Shown: in pieces, positions 1 through 6,247 of the stretch | Position numbering within the stretch: the first letter of the stretch is position 1 | Layout of the letters: each line of letters begins with the position of its first letter | DNA from: Clostridiales bacterium | GTDB taxonomy: Bacteria > Bacillota > Clostridia > Oscillospirales > Oscillospiraceae | Assembly (NCBI GenBank): GCA_019415645.1 | Contig: DXYV01000065.1 | Location: 1-10,037, forward strand | Length of the DNA: 10,037 bases | Reading direction: 5' to 3' | The notes under the pieces: model-generated | What the model was told of the DNA's origin: nothing | Seen by the model: only the letters and a program-made list of their open reading frames with translations | The model's database searches: none | Program-made: the position numbers and the translations under genes

Positions 1-1634
1 ATGCGGGCGATCTCCTCCTCGGTGACCTTGTCCCGCAGCAGGGAGCGCTCCCTGCCCTCGTTGGCCACGGCCTCCTCAGCCTCCAGCTGCTTTTTCAGCT
101 CGGGGATGCGGCCGTACTGGAGCTGGGCGGCCTTCTCCAGGTCGTACTGGCGCTGGGCGCGCTCCAGGTCGGCGTTGGCCTGCTCCAGGTCGGAGCGCAG
201 CTGCTGCACCTTGCCGATGGCGCCCTTCTCGTTCTCCCACTGGGCCTTTTTGGCGTTGAACTCGTCCCGCATCTCGGCCAGCTCCTTCTGGATGTCGGCC
301 AGGCGCTCCTGGGAGAGCTTGTCGGTCTCCTTCTTCAGGGCGGCCTCCTCGATCTCGTGCTGGATGATCTTGCGCTGGATCACGTCCAGCTCGGTGGGCA
401 TGGAGTCGATCTCGGTGCGGATCATGGCGCAGGCCTCGTCCACCAGGTCGATGGCCTTGTCGGGGAGGAACCGATCGGTGATATAGCGGTTGGACAGTGT
501 GGCGGCGGCGATGATGGCGTTGTCGGTGATCTTCACGCCGTGGAACACCTCGTACCGCTCCTTCAGACCCCGGAGTATGGCGATGGTGTCCTCCACGCTG
601 GGCTCGTTGACTATGACGGGCTGGAAGCGGCGCTCCAGGGCGGCGTCCTTTTCGATATACTGGCGGTACTCGTTGAGGGTGGTGGCGCCGATGCAGTGCA
701 GCTCCCCCCGGGCCAGCATGGGCTTGAGCAGGTTGCCCGCATCCATGGAGCCCTCGGTCTTGCCCGCGCCCACGATGGTGTGCAGCTCGTCGATGAACAG
801 GATAATGCGCCCTTCGGACTTCTTGACCTCGTTGAGCACGGCCTTCAGCCGCTCCTCAAACTCGCCCCGGTACTTGGCCCCTGCGATCAGGGAACCCATA
901 TCCAGGGCGAAGATGGTCTTGTCCTTCAGGGAGTTGGGCACGTCGCCCTTGACGATTCGCTGGGCCAGGCCCTCGGCAATGGCGGTCTTGCCCACGCCGG
1001 GCTCACCGATCAGGACCGGGTTGTTTTTGGACTTCCGGCTCAGAATCCGGACCACGTTTCGAATCTCGTCGTCCCGGCCGATGACCGGGTCCAGCTTGTT
1101 CTGCCGGGCCTGCTCCACCAGGTCGGTGCCGTATTTCTTCAGCGCGTCGTAGGTCTCCTCCGGGTTATCCGAGGTCACCCGCTGGTTGCCCCGGACGCTG
1201 GACAGGGCCTGCATGACCCGCTCCTTGGTGATGTTGTAGGTCTGGTACAGCTTCGCCATGTCCCGGTTGGCCGTATCCAGCAGCGCCAGGAACAGGTGCT
1301 CCACGGACACATACTCGTCCTTCATGCCCGCGGCGATGGACTCGGCGGCGTTCAGGGCCCGGTCCACATCCTGGGCGATATAGATCTTATCGGCCTCCCG
1401 GCCGCCCATGGTCACCTTGGGCAGCTTTTCCACTTCGGCCTTCACAGCCGCCCGGAAGGAGGCCGCCGTCAGCCCCATATGCTCGATCAGCTGGGGAATC
1501 AGGCCGTTCTCCTGCTCAAGCAGCGCGGCCATCAGATGGGCCTGCTCGATCTGCTGGTTTCCATATTCCTGGGTCATAGTCTGGGCGGCCTGGACGGCCT
1601 CCAGAGATTTTTGGGTAAATTTGTTGGCGTTCAT
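1..1634 (-). CDS. clpB: ATP-dependent chaperone (disaggregase) ClpB, N-terminal part
   Basis: ClpB is a hexameric AAA+ unfoldase in the cytoplasm that threads aggregated proteins through its pore, working with DnaK and small heat-shock proteins. The visible 544 residues contain the Clp N-domain repeats (about 1-145), then the first nucleotide-binding domain with Walker A GEPGVGKT at 210-217, pore-loop tyrosine in KYRG near 255, Walker B IILFIDE at 277-283, and an arginine-finger region (AALERRF). A long charged, glutamate- and lysine-rich coiled coil begins around residue 410; this M-domain distinguishes ClpB from ClpA and ClpC. The frame is open to the left edge, where the gene is cut by the window; the second ATPase domain lies outside. 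The ATG at 1634-1632 follows a GGAAGGGAG Shine-Dalgarno sequence by about 10 bases. The gene has its own promoter with a CIRCE operator, so heat-shock control by HrcA is expected. Identification is certain from motifs; only completeness cannot be judged. Confidence 0.98.
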   Translation of the reverse strand, partial: MNANKFTQKSLEAVQAAQTMTQEYGNQQIEQAHLMAALLEQENGLIPQLIEHMGLTAASFRAAVKAEVEKLPKVTMGGREADKIYIAQDVDRALNAAESIAAGMKDEYVSVEHLFLALLDTANRDMAKLYQTYNITKERVMQALSSVRGNQRVTSDNPEETYDALKKYGTDLVEQARQNKLDPVIGRDDEIRNVVRILSRKSKNNPVLIGEPGVGKTAIAEGLAQRIVKGDVPNSLKDKTIFALDMGSLIAGAKYRGEFEERLKAVLNEVKKSEGRIILFIDELHTIVGAGKTEGSMDAGNLLKPMLARGELHCIGATTLNEYRQYIEKDAALERRFQPVIVNEPSVEDTIAILRGLKERYEVFHGVKITDNAIIAAATLSNRYITDRFLPDKAIDLVDEACAMIRTEIDSMPTELDVIQRKIIQHEIEEAALKKETDKLSQERLADIQKELAEMRDEFNAKKAQWENEKGAIGKVQQLRSDLEQANADLERAQRQYDLEKAAQLQYGRIPELKKQLEAEEAVANEGRERSLLRDKVTEEEIAR

Positions 1635-1726
1635 AACAGACACGCTCCCTTCCAAGTTGGGTATTTCTTTTTATGGTGATAGGGTACCACGGGATTGTGA
1701 ACAGGGTACCGCTTTTTTGTGACTAC

Positions 1727-1756
1727 ATTGTAAATCTTAGCACTCTCGCTCGTCAA
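1727..1756 (-). promoter_or_regulatory. clpB promoter (sigma-A type), -35 embedded in CIRCE
   Basis: On the minus strand TTGACG (1756-1751, 5 of 6 matches to TTGACA) is followed after 18 bases by TACAAT (1732-1727, 5 of 6 matches to TATAAT). Transcription would start near 1720, giving a leader of about 85 bases. The -35 box lies inside the CIRCE dyad, so bound HrcA would block RNA polymerase directly. Confidence 0.7.
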
Positions 1757-1763
1757 GTGCTAA
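1737..1763 (-). promoter_or_regulatory. CIRCE operator (HrcA binding site) of clpB
   Basis: The plus strand reads TTAGCACTC, nine bases, then AAGTGCTAA. This matches the CIRCE consensus TTAGCACTC-N9-GAGTGCTAA at 17 of 18 arm positions. CIRCE is the operator of the heat-shock repressor HrcA. The single mismatch lies at 1755, inside the -35 hexamer of the clpB promoter. The dyad overlaps the -35 box and spacer, a position that fits repression. Confidence 0.95.
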
Positions 1764-1773
1764 TTTCAAAAAA

Positions 1774-1793
1774 TATGATCTTTTATGATCTTT
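1774..1793 (-). repeat. Perfect 10-bp tandem repeat, possible CtsR-like operator
   Basis: TATGATCTTT occurs twice back to back. Read on the minus strand this is GATCATA, AAA, GATCATA: two heptads with a three-base spacer, one helical turn apart. The known CtsR box is two RGTCAAA heptads separated by NAN. Each heptad here agrees at 5 of 7 positions and the spacer agrees. It lies 17 bases upstream of the clpB -35 box and also upstream of the exporter's -35 box at 1804. The repeat is directly visible; the CtsR reading is inference. Confidence 0.45.
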
Positions 1794-1803
1794 GGGTTCC
1801 CTC

Positions 1804-1832
1804 TTTACCTTTTCCGCAAAAGGCGTTATAAT
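1804..1832 (+). promoter_or_regulatory. Promoter of the MATE exporter gene
   Basis: TTTACC (1804-1809, 4 of 6) and a perfect TATAAT (1827-1832) are separated by the ideal 17 bases. The start would be near 1839, leaving a leader of roughly 43 bases. It is divergent from the clpB promoter. Confidence 0.65.
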
Positions 1833-1881
1833 ACCACCCTGACGTTTTCTTTGATTTTGGCATAAAGGCGTTGATCCAACT

Positions 1882-3273
1882 ATGAAGCGAACCAACGATC
1901 TGGGCCGGGATTCCATCTGGAGCCTGGTGCTGCGGCTGTGTATCCCCACCATGCTGGCCCAGCTGGTCAGTGTGCTGTACAGCATCGTGGACCGTATGTA
2001 CATCGGGGCCGGCGTGGGCGATCTGGCCCTGGCCGGTGTGGGTGTGTGCGCCCCTATCGTCACCCTGCTGTCCTCCTTCGCCACGCTGGTGGGACTGGGC
2101 GGCTCGCCCATCCTGGCTATGCGCATGGGCGAGGGAAAGCGGGACCAGGCCCAGCGCATCCTGAACAACTGCTTCCTGCTGCTCCTGGTGCTGTCTGCGG
2201 TTCTCACCCTGCTCTTTCTGCTGACCAAGGACTACCTGCTCATGTGGTTCGGCGCCAGCGAGGCCACCTTCGGCTATGCAGACACCTATCTGACTATCTA
2301 CACCTGCGGCACCTTCTTTGCCCTGCTGTCCACCGGCATGAACAGCTTTCTGATCTGCCAGGGCTTCTCCGGCCTGGGCATGGCCACCGTCGTGCTGGGG
2401 GCGGCGCTGAATATCGTGCTGGACCCCCTCTTCATTTTCGTGTTCCATCTGGATGTGGCGGGCGCGGCCTGGGCCACGGTGATCTCCCAGGCGGCCTCCT
2501 GTCTGTTCGTGCTGCTCTCCCTGCTGCGCAAAAAAGTCCCCATCCGGCTTGGCTGGGGCGGATTCGACCGCGGCATTATGAAGCGGGTGCTTCTGTTCGG
2601 TCTGTCTCCCTTCCTGACCATCGCCACCGACAGCATCCTGCTGATCGTGCTGAACACGGTGCTTCAGCGATTCGGCGGTCCGGGGGAGGGCGACATCCTC
2701 ATTACCTGCGCCACCATCGTCCAGAGCTTTATGCTCATCATCACTATGCCCATGGGCGGCATCACCCTGGGCGGCCAGCCGGTGGTGAGCTTCAACTACG
2801 GCGCGGGCCAGATCGACCGGATCAAGCGGGCGGTGCGGGCCATCGTCACCCTCTGTCTGGCCTTCTGTGCCCTGATGCTGGTGGTCACCCACACCATTTC
2901 CCCGCTGTTTGTCCGGCTGTTCACCAGCGACCCGGTCATTCTGGAACGCTCCGTGCGCTACATCAAGGTCTTTACCTGTATGATTCTCCCCCTGGCCATT
3001 CAATATCCGCTGGTGGACGAGACCATCGCCATGGGCCACCTGCGGCTGGCTCTGTTCTGCTCCATGTTCCGAAAGAGCGTTTTCCTGGTCTGCCTCGTTC
3101 TGCTGCCCATGCTGGTCAGCGCTGAGGCCACCTTCTGGTCCGAGCCCATCGCCGACGTGATCGCAGCCCTCGTGACCGGCACGCTGTTCCTGCGGCTCAT
3201 TCCCCGCTCCCTGGTGGATCGGGCCAACGCCGTGGCCCAGCAGACCATGTCCGGCCCGGCGGGCCACACCTGA
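1882..3273 (+). CDS. MATE-family multidrug/toxin exporter
   Basis: This 463-residue polytopic membrane protein belongs to the MATE family, cation-coupled antiporters that export drugs, dyes or metabolites; the substrate cannot be read from sequence. Roughly twelve hydrophobic segments span the protein, arranged as two similar six-helix halves, beginning at about residue 14. Family signatures include LNIVLDPLFIFVF (177-189), closing the first half, and GGQPVVSFNYGAG (297-309), followed by a basic stretch, in the second. The length is standard (440-480), and there is no sign of truncation. The start codon has only a weak AAAGG upstream, with long spacing, but the family N-terminus fits this ATG. 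The gene is a single transcription unit with its own promoter and a downstream hairpin. It resembles the MepA/DinF-like MATE proteins common in clostridia; sub-family assignment is uncertain. Confidence 0.93.
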   Translation: MKRTNDLGRDSIWSLVLRLCIPTMLAQLVSVLYSIVDRMYIGAGVGDLALAGVGVCAPIVTLLSSFATLVGLGGSPILAMRMGEGKRDQAQRILNNCFLLLLVLSAVLTLLFLLTKDYLLMWFGASEATFGYADTYLTIYTCGTFFALLSTGMNSFLICQGFSGLGMATVVLGAALNIVLDPLFIFVFHLDVAGAAWATVISQAASCLFVLLSLLRKKVPIRLGWGGFDRGIMKRVLLFGLSPFLTIATDSILLIVLNTVLQRFGGPGEGDILITCATIVQSFMLIITMPMGGITLGGQPVVSFNYGAGQIDRIKRAVRAIVTLCLAFCALMLVVTHTISPLFVRLFTSDPVILERSVRYIKVFTCMILPLAIQYPLVDETIAMGHLRLALFCSMFRKSVFLVCLVLLPMLVSAEATFWSEPIADVIAALVTGTLFLRLIPRSLVDRANAVAQQTMSGPAGHT

Positions 3274-3294
3274 CCTCGAAATTTGCGCAAAAAT

Positions 3295-3320
3295 GGGGGC
3301 CGGTCGTCAGACCGGCCCCC
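3295..3320. terminator. Bidirectional terminator between exporter and hsp20
   Basis: A perfect 11-bp GC-rich stem (GGGGGCCGGTC with its complement) closes a four-base loop. On the minus strand it is followed by ATTTTTG, a good U-tract for ending hsp20; on the plus strand the trailing sequence is TTCTC, which is weaker but plausible for the exporter. The two genes converge here. Confidence 0.85.
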
Positions 3321-3335
3321 TTCTCAATCCAGGTC

Positions 3336-3764
3336 TCATTCGATGGCGATCCGCCGGCTCTCAGGCAGCACCGGCTTGGCCTTGGGTAAGGTCAGCTCCA
3401 GTACGCCGTTGTTGTACGCGGCGGTAATGCCGTTCTCATCAATGCCGGAGATGTCGAAGCTGCGCTGGAAGGAGCCGTAGCGGCGCTCCCGGCGGATATA
3501 GTTGCCCTTGTCATCCTTCTCATCGTTGGAGGTCTTGTGCTCCGCGCTGATGGTCAGGATTCCGTCCTTCACGTCCAGATGGATGTCCTCTTTGTTGAAG
3601 CCGGGCAATTCGGATTCTAATACAAAGGAGTCGCCGTTGTCCTTGATGTCCGTCCGGAAATCGGGCAGCGTCGCGTTGCTGTTGCCAAAGAAGCTGCGCT
3701 CAAAATTATCAAACAAATCAAACAAATTGTCGTTACGATGTTCAAAGGGAAGCATACCAAACAT
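3336..3764 (-). CDS. Small heat-shock protein, Hsp20/alpha-crystallin family
   Basis: This ATP-independent holdase binds unfolding proteins and keeps them in a state that DnaK and ClpB can rescue. The 142 residues show a short N-terminal arm rich in Phe, Asn and Asp (1-32), an alpha-crystallin domain from about 34 to 129 with the conserved ELPGF (52-56) and GVL (120-122) in its last strand region, and a C-terminal IxI anchor (IAI, 139-141) used in oligomer assembly. Length is typical for bacterial Hsp20. The ATG at 3764 is chosen over the one three codons later because AAAGGAG precedes it with 9-base spacing. The coding sequence is less GC-rich than its neighbours, in keeping with its Lys/Asn/Asp content. 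Two CIRCE-type dyads lie upstream, so HrcA control is very likely. Its pairing with clpB in the same neighbourhood makes functional sense. Confidence 0.97.
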   Translation of the reverse strand: MFGMLPFEHRNDNLFDLFDNFERSFFGNSNATLPDFRTDIKDNGDSFVLESELPGFNKEDIHLDVKDGILTISAEHKTSNDEKDDKGNYIRRERRYGSFQRSFDISGIDENGITAAYNNGVLELTLPKAKPVLPESRRIAIE

Positions 3765-3823
3765 AAGTCATTTCTCCTTTTTCAAAGATTTTTTCCATAT
3801 AAATCAGTTTGTTCTTTTCTCGT

Positions 3824-3850
3824 TTAGCAATCATTATCTCTGATTGCTAA
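3824..3850 (-). promoter_or_regulatory. Variant CIRCE-like dyad in the hsp20 leader
   Basis: TTAGCAATC, nine bases, GATTGCTAA: a perfect inverted repeat with CIRCE geometry but with one base changed in each arm (C to A at arm position 7, compensated in the other arm). It begins 59 bases upstream of the hsp20 start codon. In RNA it would also form a 9-10 bp hairpin. It may be a second HrcA site or a site for a related repressor. A GATAAT lies across the spacer and right arm on the minus strand, but no convincing -35 partner is seen. Confidence 0.75.
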
Positions 3851-3960
3851 TTCTCTGGGAGTTCCATAACCCTCATCTTCCTTCCGGGGCCGGGGCTCTC
3901 GCGCTTTTCCGGTTCCCCTGTCTCATTTCTTGCTTTTAGTATAGGTCTTTCCTGTGAACA

Positions 3961-3991
3961 AATATACTGCATTTTATGTCCTGTTTGTAAA
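3961..3991 (-). promoter_or_regulatory. Candidate hsp20 promoter
   Basis: On the minus strand TTTACA (3991-3986, 5 of 6) is followed after 19 bases by TATATT (3966-3961, 5 of 6). The spacing is longer than ideal. The -35 box starts two bases outside the perfect CIRCE, mirroring the arrangement of the divergent promoter. It implies an hsp20 leader of about 190 bases that would contain the variant CIRCE. Confidence 0.45.
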
Positions 3992-3993
3992 CA

Positions 3994-4020
3994 TTAGCAC
4001 TCAATCTATATGAGTGCTAA
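3994..4020. promoter_or_regulatory. Perfect CIRCE operator (HrcA), shared by divergent genes
   Basis: TTAGCACTC, nine bases, GAGTGCTAA matches the consensus at all 18 arm positions. The dyad extends outward by AACA/TGTT and inward by one pair, so each arm is 14 bases (3990-4003 and 4011-4024) around a seven-base loop. Candidate promoters leave from both sides, each with its -35 box two bases from the 27-bp core. Confidence 0.97.
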
Positions 4021-4022
4021 TG

Positions 4023-4051
4023 TTGCTTTTTCCGCTTTACTGTGCTAAAAT
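4023..4051 (+). promoter_or_regulatory. Candidate aminotransferase promoter
   Basis: TTGCTT (4023-4028) and TAAAAT (4046-4051, 5 of 6) are separated by 17 bases. The -35 box overlaps the extended arm of the perfect CIRCE. Start of transcription would be near 4058, about 36 bases before the ATG. Confidence 0.55.
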
Positions 4052-4093
4052 TAAACCATTCCCGTTTCAGTTTACCACGAAGGAGCGATTGTT

Positions 4094-5278
4094 ATGCTGC
4101 CAGAATACCCTCTCAACCTGGGCACCGCCCGTTCCGCCATCCGCGAGCTCTTTGAGTACGGCAAACAGCGGGCCGCAGTCGTGGGTGCGGACCATGTGTT
4201 TGACTTTTCCATCGGCAACCCCAGCGTTCCGGCTCCGCCGGAGGTCAACGCCACGGCGGTGGAGCTGCTGGAGCACAGTGACAGCGTCACCCTGCACGGC
4301 TATACCAGCGCCCAGGGCGACCAGGAGGCCCGCGACCTGCTGGCCGCCAATCTGAACGCCCGCTTTGGCACCTGCTACTCCGGCAATGACCTCTACCTGA
4401 CGGTGGGCGCCGCCGCCGCGCTGTGCTGCGTGTTCCACGGCCTGATCTGCCCGGGGGACGAATTTATCCTGTTCGCCCCCTATTTCCCGGAGTATCAGGT
4501 CTTTTTGAAGGGCGCGGGTGCGGAGGTCAAGGTCATTCCCGCGGAGATCGAGGCCTTCCAGATCGACTTTGAGGCTCTGGAGCGCACCCTCTCCCCCAAG
4601 ACCAAGGGCTTGGTCATCAACTCCCCCAACAACCCCTCCGGCGCGGTGTACTCCGCCGAGACCCTCCGCAAGCTGGGCGAGCTGCTGCGGGTGAAATCCG
4701 CCGAGTACGGCCACCCCATCTATCTGGTCACCGACGAGCCCTACCGGGAGATCGTGTTCGGCGCCCCCGCCCCCTGGGTGCCCGATTTCTATGAGAACAC
4801 TCTGGTGTGCTACTCCTTCTCCAAATCCCTCTCCCTGCCCGGCGAGCGCATCGGCTATGTACTGGTGCCCGGCAGCGTCACCGAGCACGACCTGGTCTAC
4901 GCCTGCGTGGCCGGAGCCGGACGGATGCTGGGCTATGTCAACGCGCCCTCCCTGTTCCAGCGGGTGGCCGCCCGCTGCTGCGGCCTGACGGCGGACATCT
5001 CGGTCTACCGGGAAAACTGCCGCATTCTCACCGACAGCCTGCGCTCCTTCGGTTTCCATGTGGTGGAGCCGGACGGCACCTTCTACGTCTTCCCCCGCTC
5101 CCTGGAGCCCGACGCGGTGGCCTTCTGCCGAAAGGCCCAGGCGCTGGACCTGCTGCTGGTGCCCGGCGACGGCTTTGGCTGCCCCGGCCACTTCCGGCTG
5201 TCCTACTGCGTACCCACGGAGATGGTGCGCCGCTCCCTGCCCGTGTTCCAGAAGCTGGCCGAGCGGTACCGCGTCTGA
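4094..5278 (+). CDS. Class I/II PLP-dependent aminotransferase
   Basis: This 394-residue fold-type I enzyme transfers an amino group between an amino acid and a 2-oxo acid using pyridoxal phosphate. Visible signatures are the GYTSAQG substrate-loop region with Tyr70, the cofactor-binding NSPNNPSG (176-183), Asp214 in TDEPY that pairs with the PLP ring nitrogen, the Schiff-base Lys244 in SFSKSLSLPGERIGY, and Arg368 in HFRLSY, expected to bind the substrate carboxylate. The full length and all key residues indicate an active enzyme of the aspartate/aromatic aminotransferase group; the exact substrate is unknown. The ATG is preceded by AGGAG with 8-base spacing. It is monocistronic: its own promoter, then a strong terminator. 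Its promoter abuts a perfect CIRCE, so HrcA control is possible but unproven, since that operator may serve only hsp20. A beta C-S lyase-like activity cannot be excluded. Confidence 0.93.
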   Translation: MLPEYPLNLGTARSAIRELFEYGKQRAAVVGADHVFDFSIGNPSVPAPPEVNATAVELLEHSDSVTLHGYTSAQGDQEARDLLAANLNARFGTCYSGNDLYLTVGAAAALCCVFHGLICPGDEFILFAPYFPEYQVFLKGAGAEVKVIPAEIEAFQIDFEALERTLSPKTKGLVINSPNNPSGAVYSAETLRKLGELLRVKSAEYGHPIYLVTDEPYREIVFGAPAPWVPDFYENTLVCYSFSKSLSLPGERIGYVLVPGSVTEHDLVYACVAGAGRMLGYVNAPSLFQRVAARCCGLTADISVYRENCRILTDSLRSFGFHVVEPDGTFYVFPRSLEPDAVAFCRKAQALDLLLVPGDGFGCPGHFRLSYCVPTEMVRRSLPVFQKLAERYRV

Positions 5279-5306
5279 GCGGCCCCGCCCCTTTTCCGCC
5301 AGTTCC

Positions 5307-5358
5307 GTCGTTCCCTGCGGTTTCTCGCCGCAGGGAACGACTTTTTCTTGCTTTTTTT
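5307..5358 (+). terminator. Rho-independent terminator of the aminotransferase gene
   Basis: A perfect 14-bp stem (GTCGTTCCCTGCGG, complement at 5328-5341) with a seven-base loop is followed directly by TTTTTCTTGCTTTTTTT. This is a textbook intrinsic terminator starting 28 bases after the stop codon. Confidence 0.96.
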
Positions 5359-5385
5359 GCCAGTCCAGCATACAATAAGGATAAT
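5357..5385 (+). promoter_or_regulatory. comF promoter
   Basis: TTGCCA (5357-5362, 5 of 6) and GATAAT (5380-5385, 5 of 6) are 17 bases apart. The -35 box begins in the last T residues of the upstream terminator. An overlapping alternative, TTGCTT (5348-5353) with TACAAT (5371-5376), also has 17-base spacing. Either gives a leader of about 50-60 bases. Confidence 0.6.
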
Positions 5386-5443
5386 CCCAGCGTCCCCTGT
5401 CCGCCCTGTAAGCCTTTTGCCTTGACTGCTTGGAGGTGTCGCT

Positions 5444-6106
5444 ATGGCCGCACGCTTTTTCTCCCATCTTCTGGACCTTCTGTTTCCGCCCCGCTGCGTA
5501 TTCTGCGGCGGGTTGCTCCGGCGGGGCGAGGATGGAATCTGCGCCCGCTGCCAGACCTCCCTGCCCTGGGCGCTGGAGGAGGCGGGGGAGCAGACGCGGG
5601 AATTTGTCTCCCTGTGCGTCTCGCCCCTGTGGTACCGGGACCCGGTGCCCGCCTCCTTCCACCGCTACAAGTTCGGCGGGCGCACCGGCTACGCCAAGGT
5701 CTACGGGCGGCTGATGGCCCAGTGCGTCCAGGATCATCTGCGCGGCCGCTATGATCTGATCACCTGGGTCCCGCTGTCCGACCGGCGGCGGAAGGACCGG
5801 GGCTATGACCAGGCCTTCCTGCTGGCCCAGGCCGCTGCGCTGGAGCTGGGCGACGTGGCCGCGGAGACCCTGCACAAGGAACAGGATGTGGCGGCCCAGT
5901 CCTCCCTGGAGGACGACGCGCGCCGCCGGGCCAACGTGCTGGGGGTCTACGAGGTGCCCGACCCGGAGCTGGTGGCCGGGAAACGCATCCTGCTGGTGGA
6001 CGACGTGGTGACCACCGGCGCGACGCTCTCCGAATGTGCCAGGACCCTCCGCGCCGCCGGCGCCGCGGACGTGGTAGCGGTCACCCTGGCCCGGGCCAGA
6101 GGCTGA
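5444..6106 (+). CDS. ComF family protein (zinc ribbon plus phosphoribosyltransferase-like domain)
   Basis: ComF-family proteins are needed for DNA uptake in naturally competent bacteria and are widely kept elsewhere; their molecular activity is not settled. The 220 residues show two N-terminal CxxC pairs (Cys18/21 and Cys33/36) that should bind zinc, the conserved RRRKDRGYDQA block (113-123), a QSSL...RRRANVLGVY segment (152-169), and the PRPP-binding ILLVDDVVTTGAT (182-194). Length matches the family. AGG-rich GGAGG sits 7 bases before the ATG. No comFA helicase neighbour is present; the gene stands alone between a terminator and mreB, with no clear terminator after it, so some readthrough into mreB is possible. 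Its presence does not by itself show that the organism is competent. Confidence 0.93.
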   Translation: MAARFFSHLLDLLFPPRCVFCGGLLRRGEDGICARCQTSLPWALEEAGEQTREFVSLCVSPLWYRDPVPASFHRYKFGGRTGYAKVYGRLMAQCVQDHLRGRYDLITWVPLSDRRRKDRGYDQAFLLAQAAALELGDVAAETLHKEQDVAAQSSLEDDARRRANVLGVYEVPDPELVAGKRILLVDDVVTTGATLSECARTLRAAGAADVVAVTLARARG

Positions 6107-6145
6107 ATCCCCTTCGACACAAAGCGACCGGACCCGAAAAAAGCC

Positions 6146-6174
6146 TTGCAAATCCCGCCTTTCCTCTATATAAT
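6146..6174 (+). promoter_or_regulatory. mreB/mbl promoter
   Basis: TTGCAA (6146-6151, 4 of 6) and a perfect TATAAT (6169-6174) are 17 bases apart. Transcription should start near 6181, leaving a leader of about 67 bases. The -10 box sits in the centre of a short dyad, CCTCT (6163-6167) and AGAGG (6176-6180). Confidence 0.7.
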
Positions 6175-6247
6175 AAGAGGGATAAAAAACCATACATCGG
6201 TTAGAATGGATTTGACATACTAAAAGAAATAATTTGAGGTGCGCAAT

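Larger units (their letters stand above)
3765..4093. other. 329-base divergent regulatory region between hsp20 and aminotransferase
   Basis: No gene is visible here. The region is AT-rich relative to its surroundings and holds, from left to right, the hsp20 ribosome binding site, a variant CIRCE dyad (3824-3850), a GC-rich imperfect hairpin (3886-3918), a candidate hsp20 promoter, a perfect CIRCE (3994-4020) and the aminotransferase promoter and ribosome binding site. Confidence 0.8.

Noticed and set aside
357..1679. A 440-codon plus-strand frame opposite clpB
   Set aside because: It is antisense to unmistakable ClpB motifs and extends into the clpB leader without a ribosome binding site.
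1783..3267. A 494-codon open frame on the minus strand opposite the MATE exporter
   Set aside because: Its composition (Gly, His, Gln, Asp repeats) is low-complexity shadow coding; the plus-strand frame has membrane helices and MATE signatures.
3886..3918. GC-rich imperfect hairpin (GGGGCCGG pairing with CCGG-TT-CCCC) in the hsp20 upstream region
   Set aside because: It has a two-base bulge, a 15-base loop and no adjacent U-tract, so it is not a convincing terminator; it may only be a minor structure in the hsp20 leader.
6212..6217. Perfect TTGACA close to the mreB start as a promoter -35 box
   Set aside because: Seventeen bases downstream lies the ribosome binding site, not a -10 box, and the nearest AT-rich hexamer is only 10 bases away. 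The 6146-6174 promoter is far better.
6239..6247. GTG at 6239 as the start of MreB, adding three residues
   Set aside because: The GTG overlaps the GAGG ribosome binding site. The ATG at 6248 has proper spacing and gives an N-terminus like Mbl.
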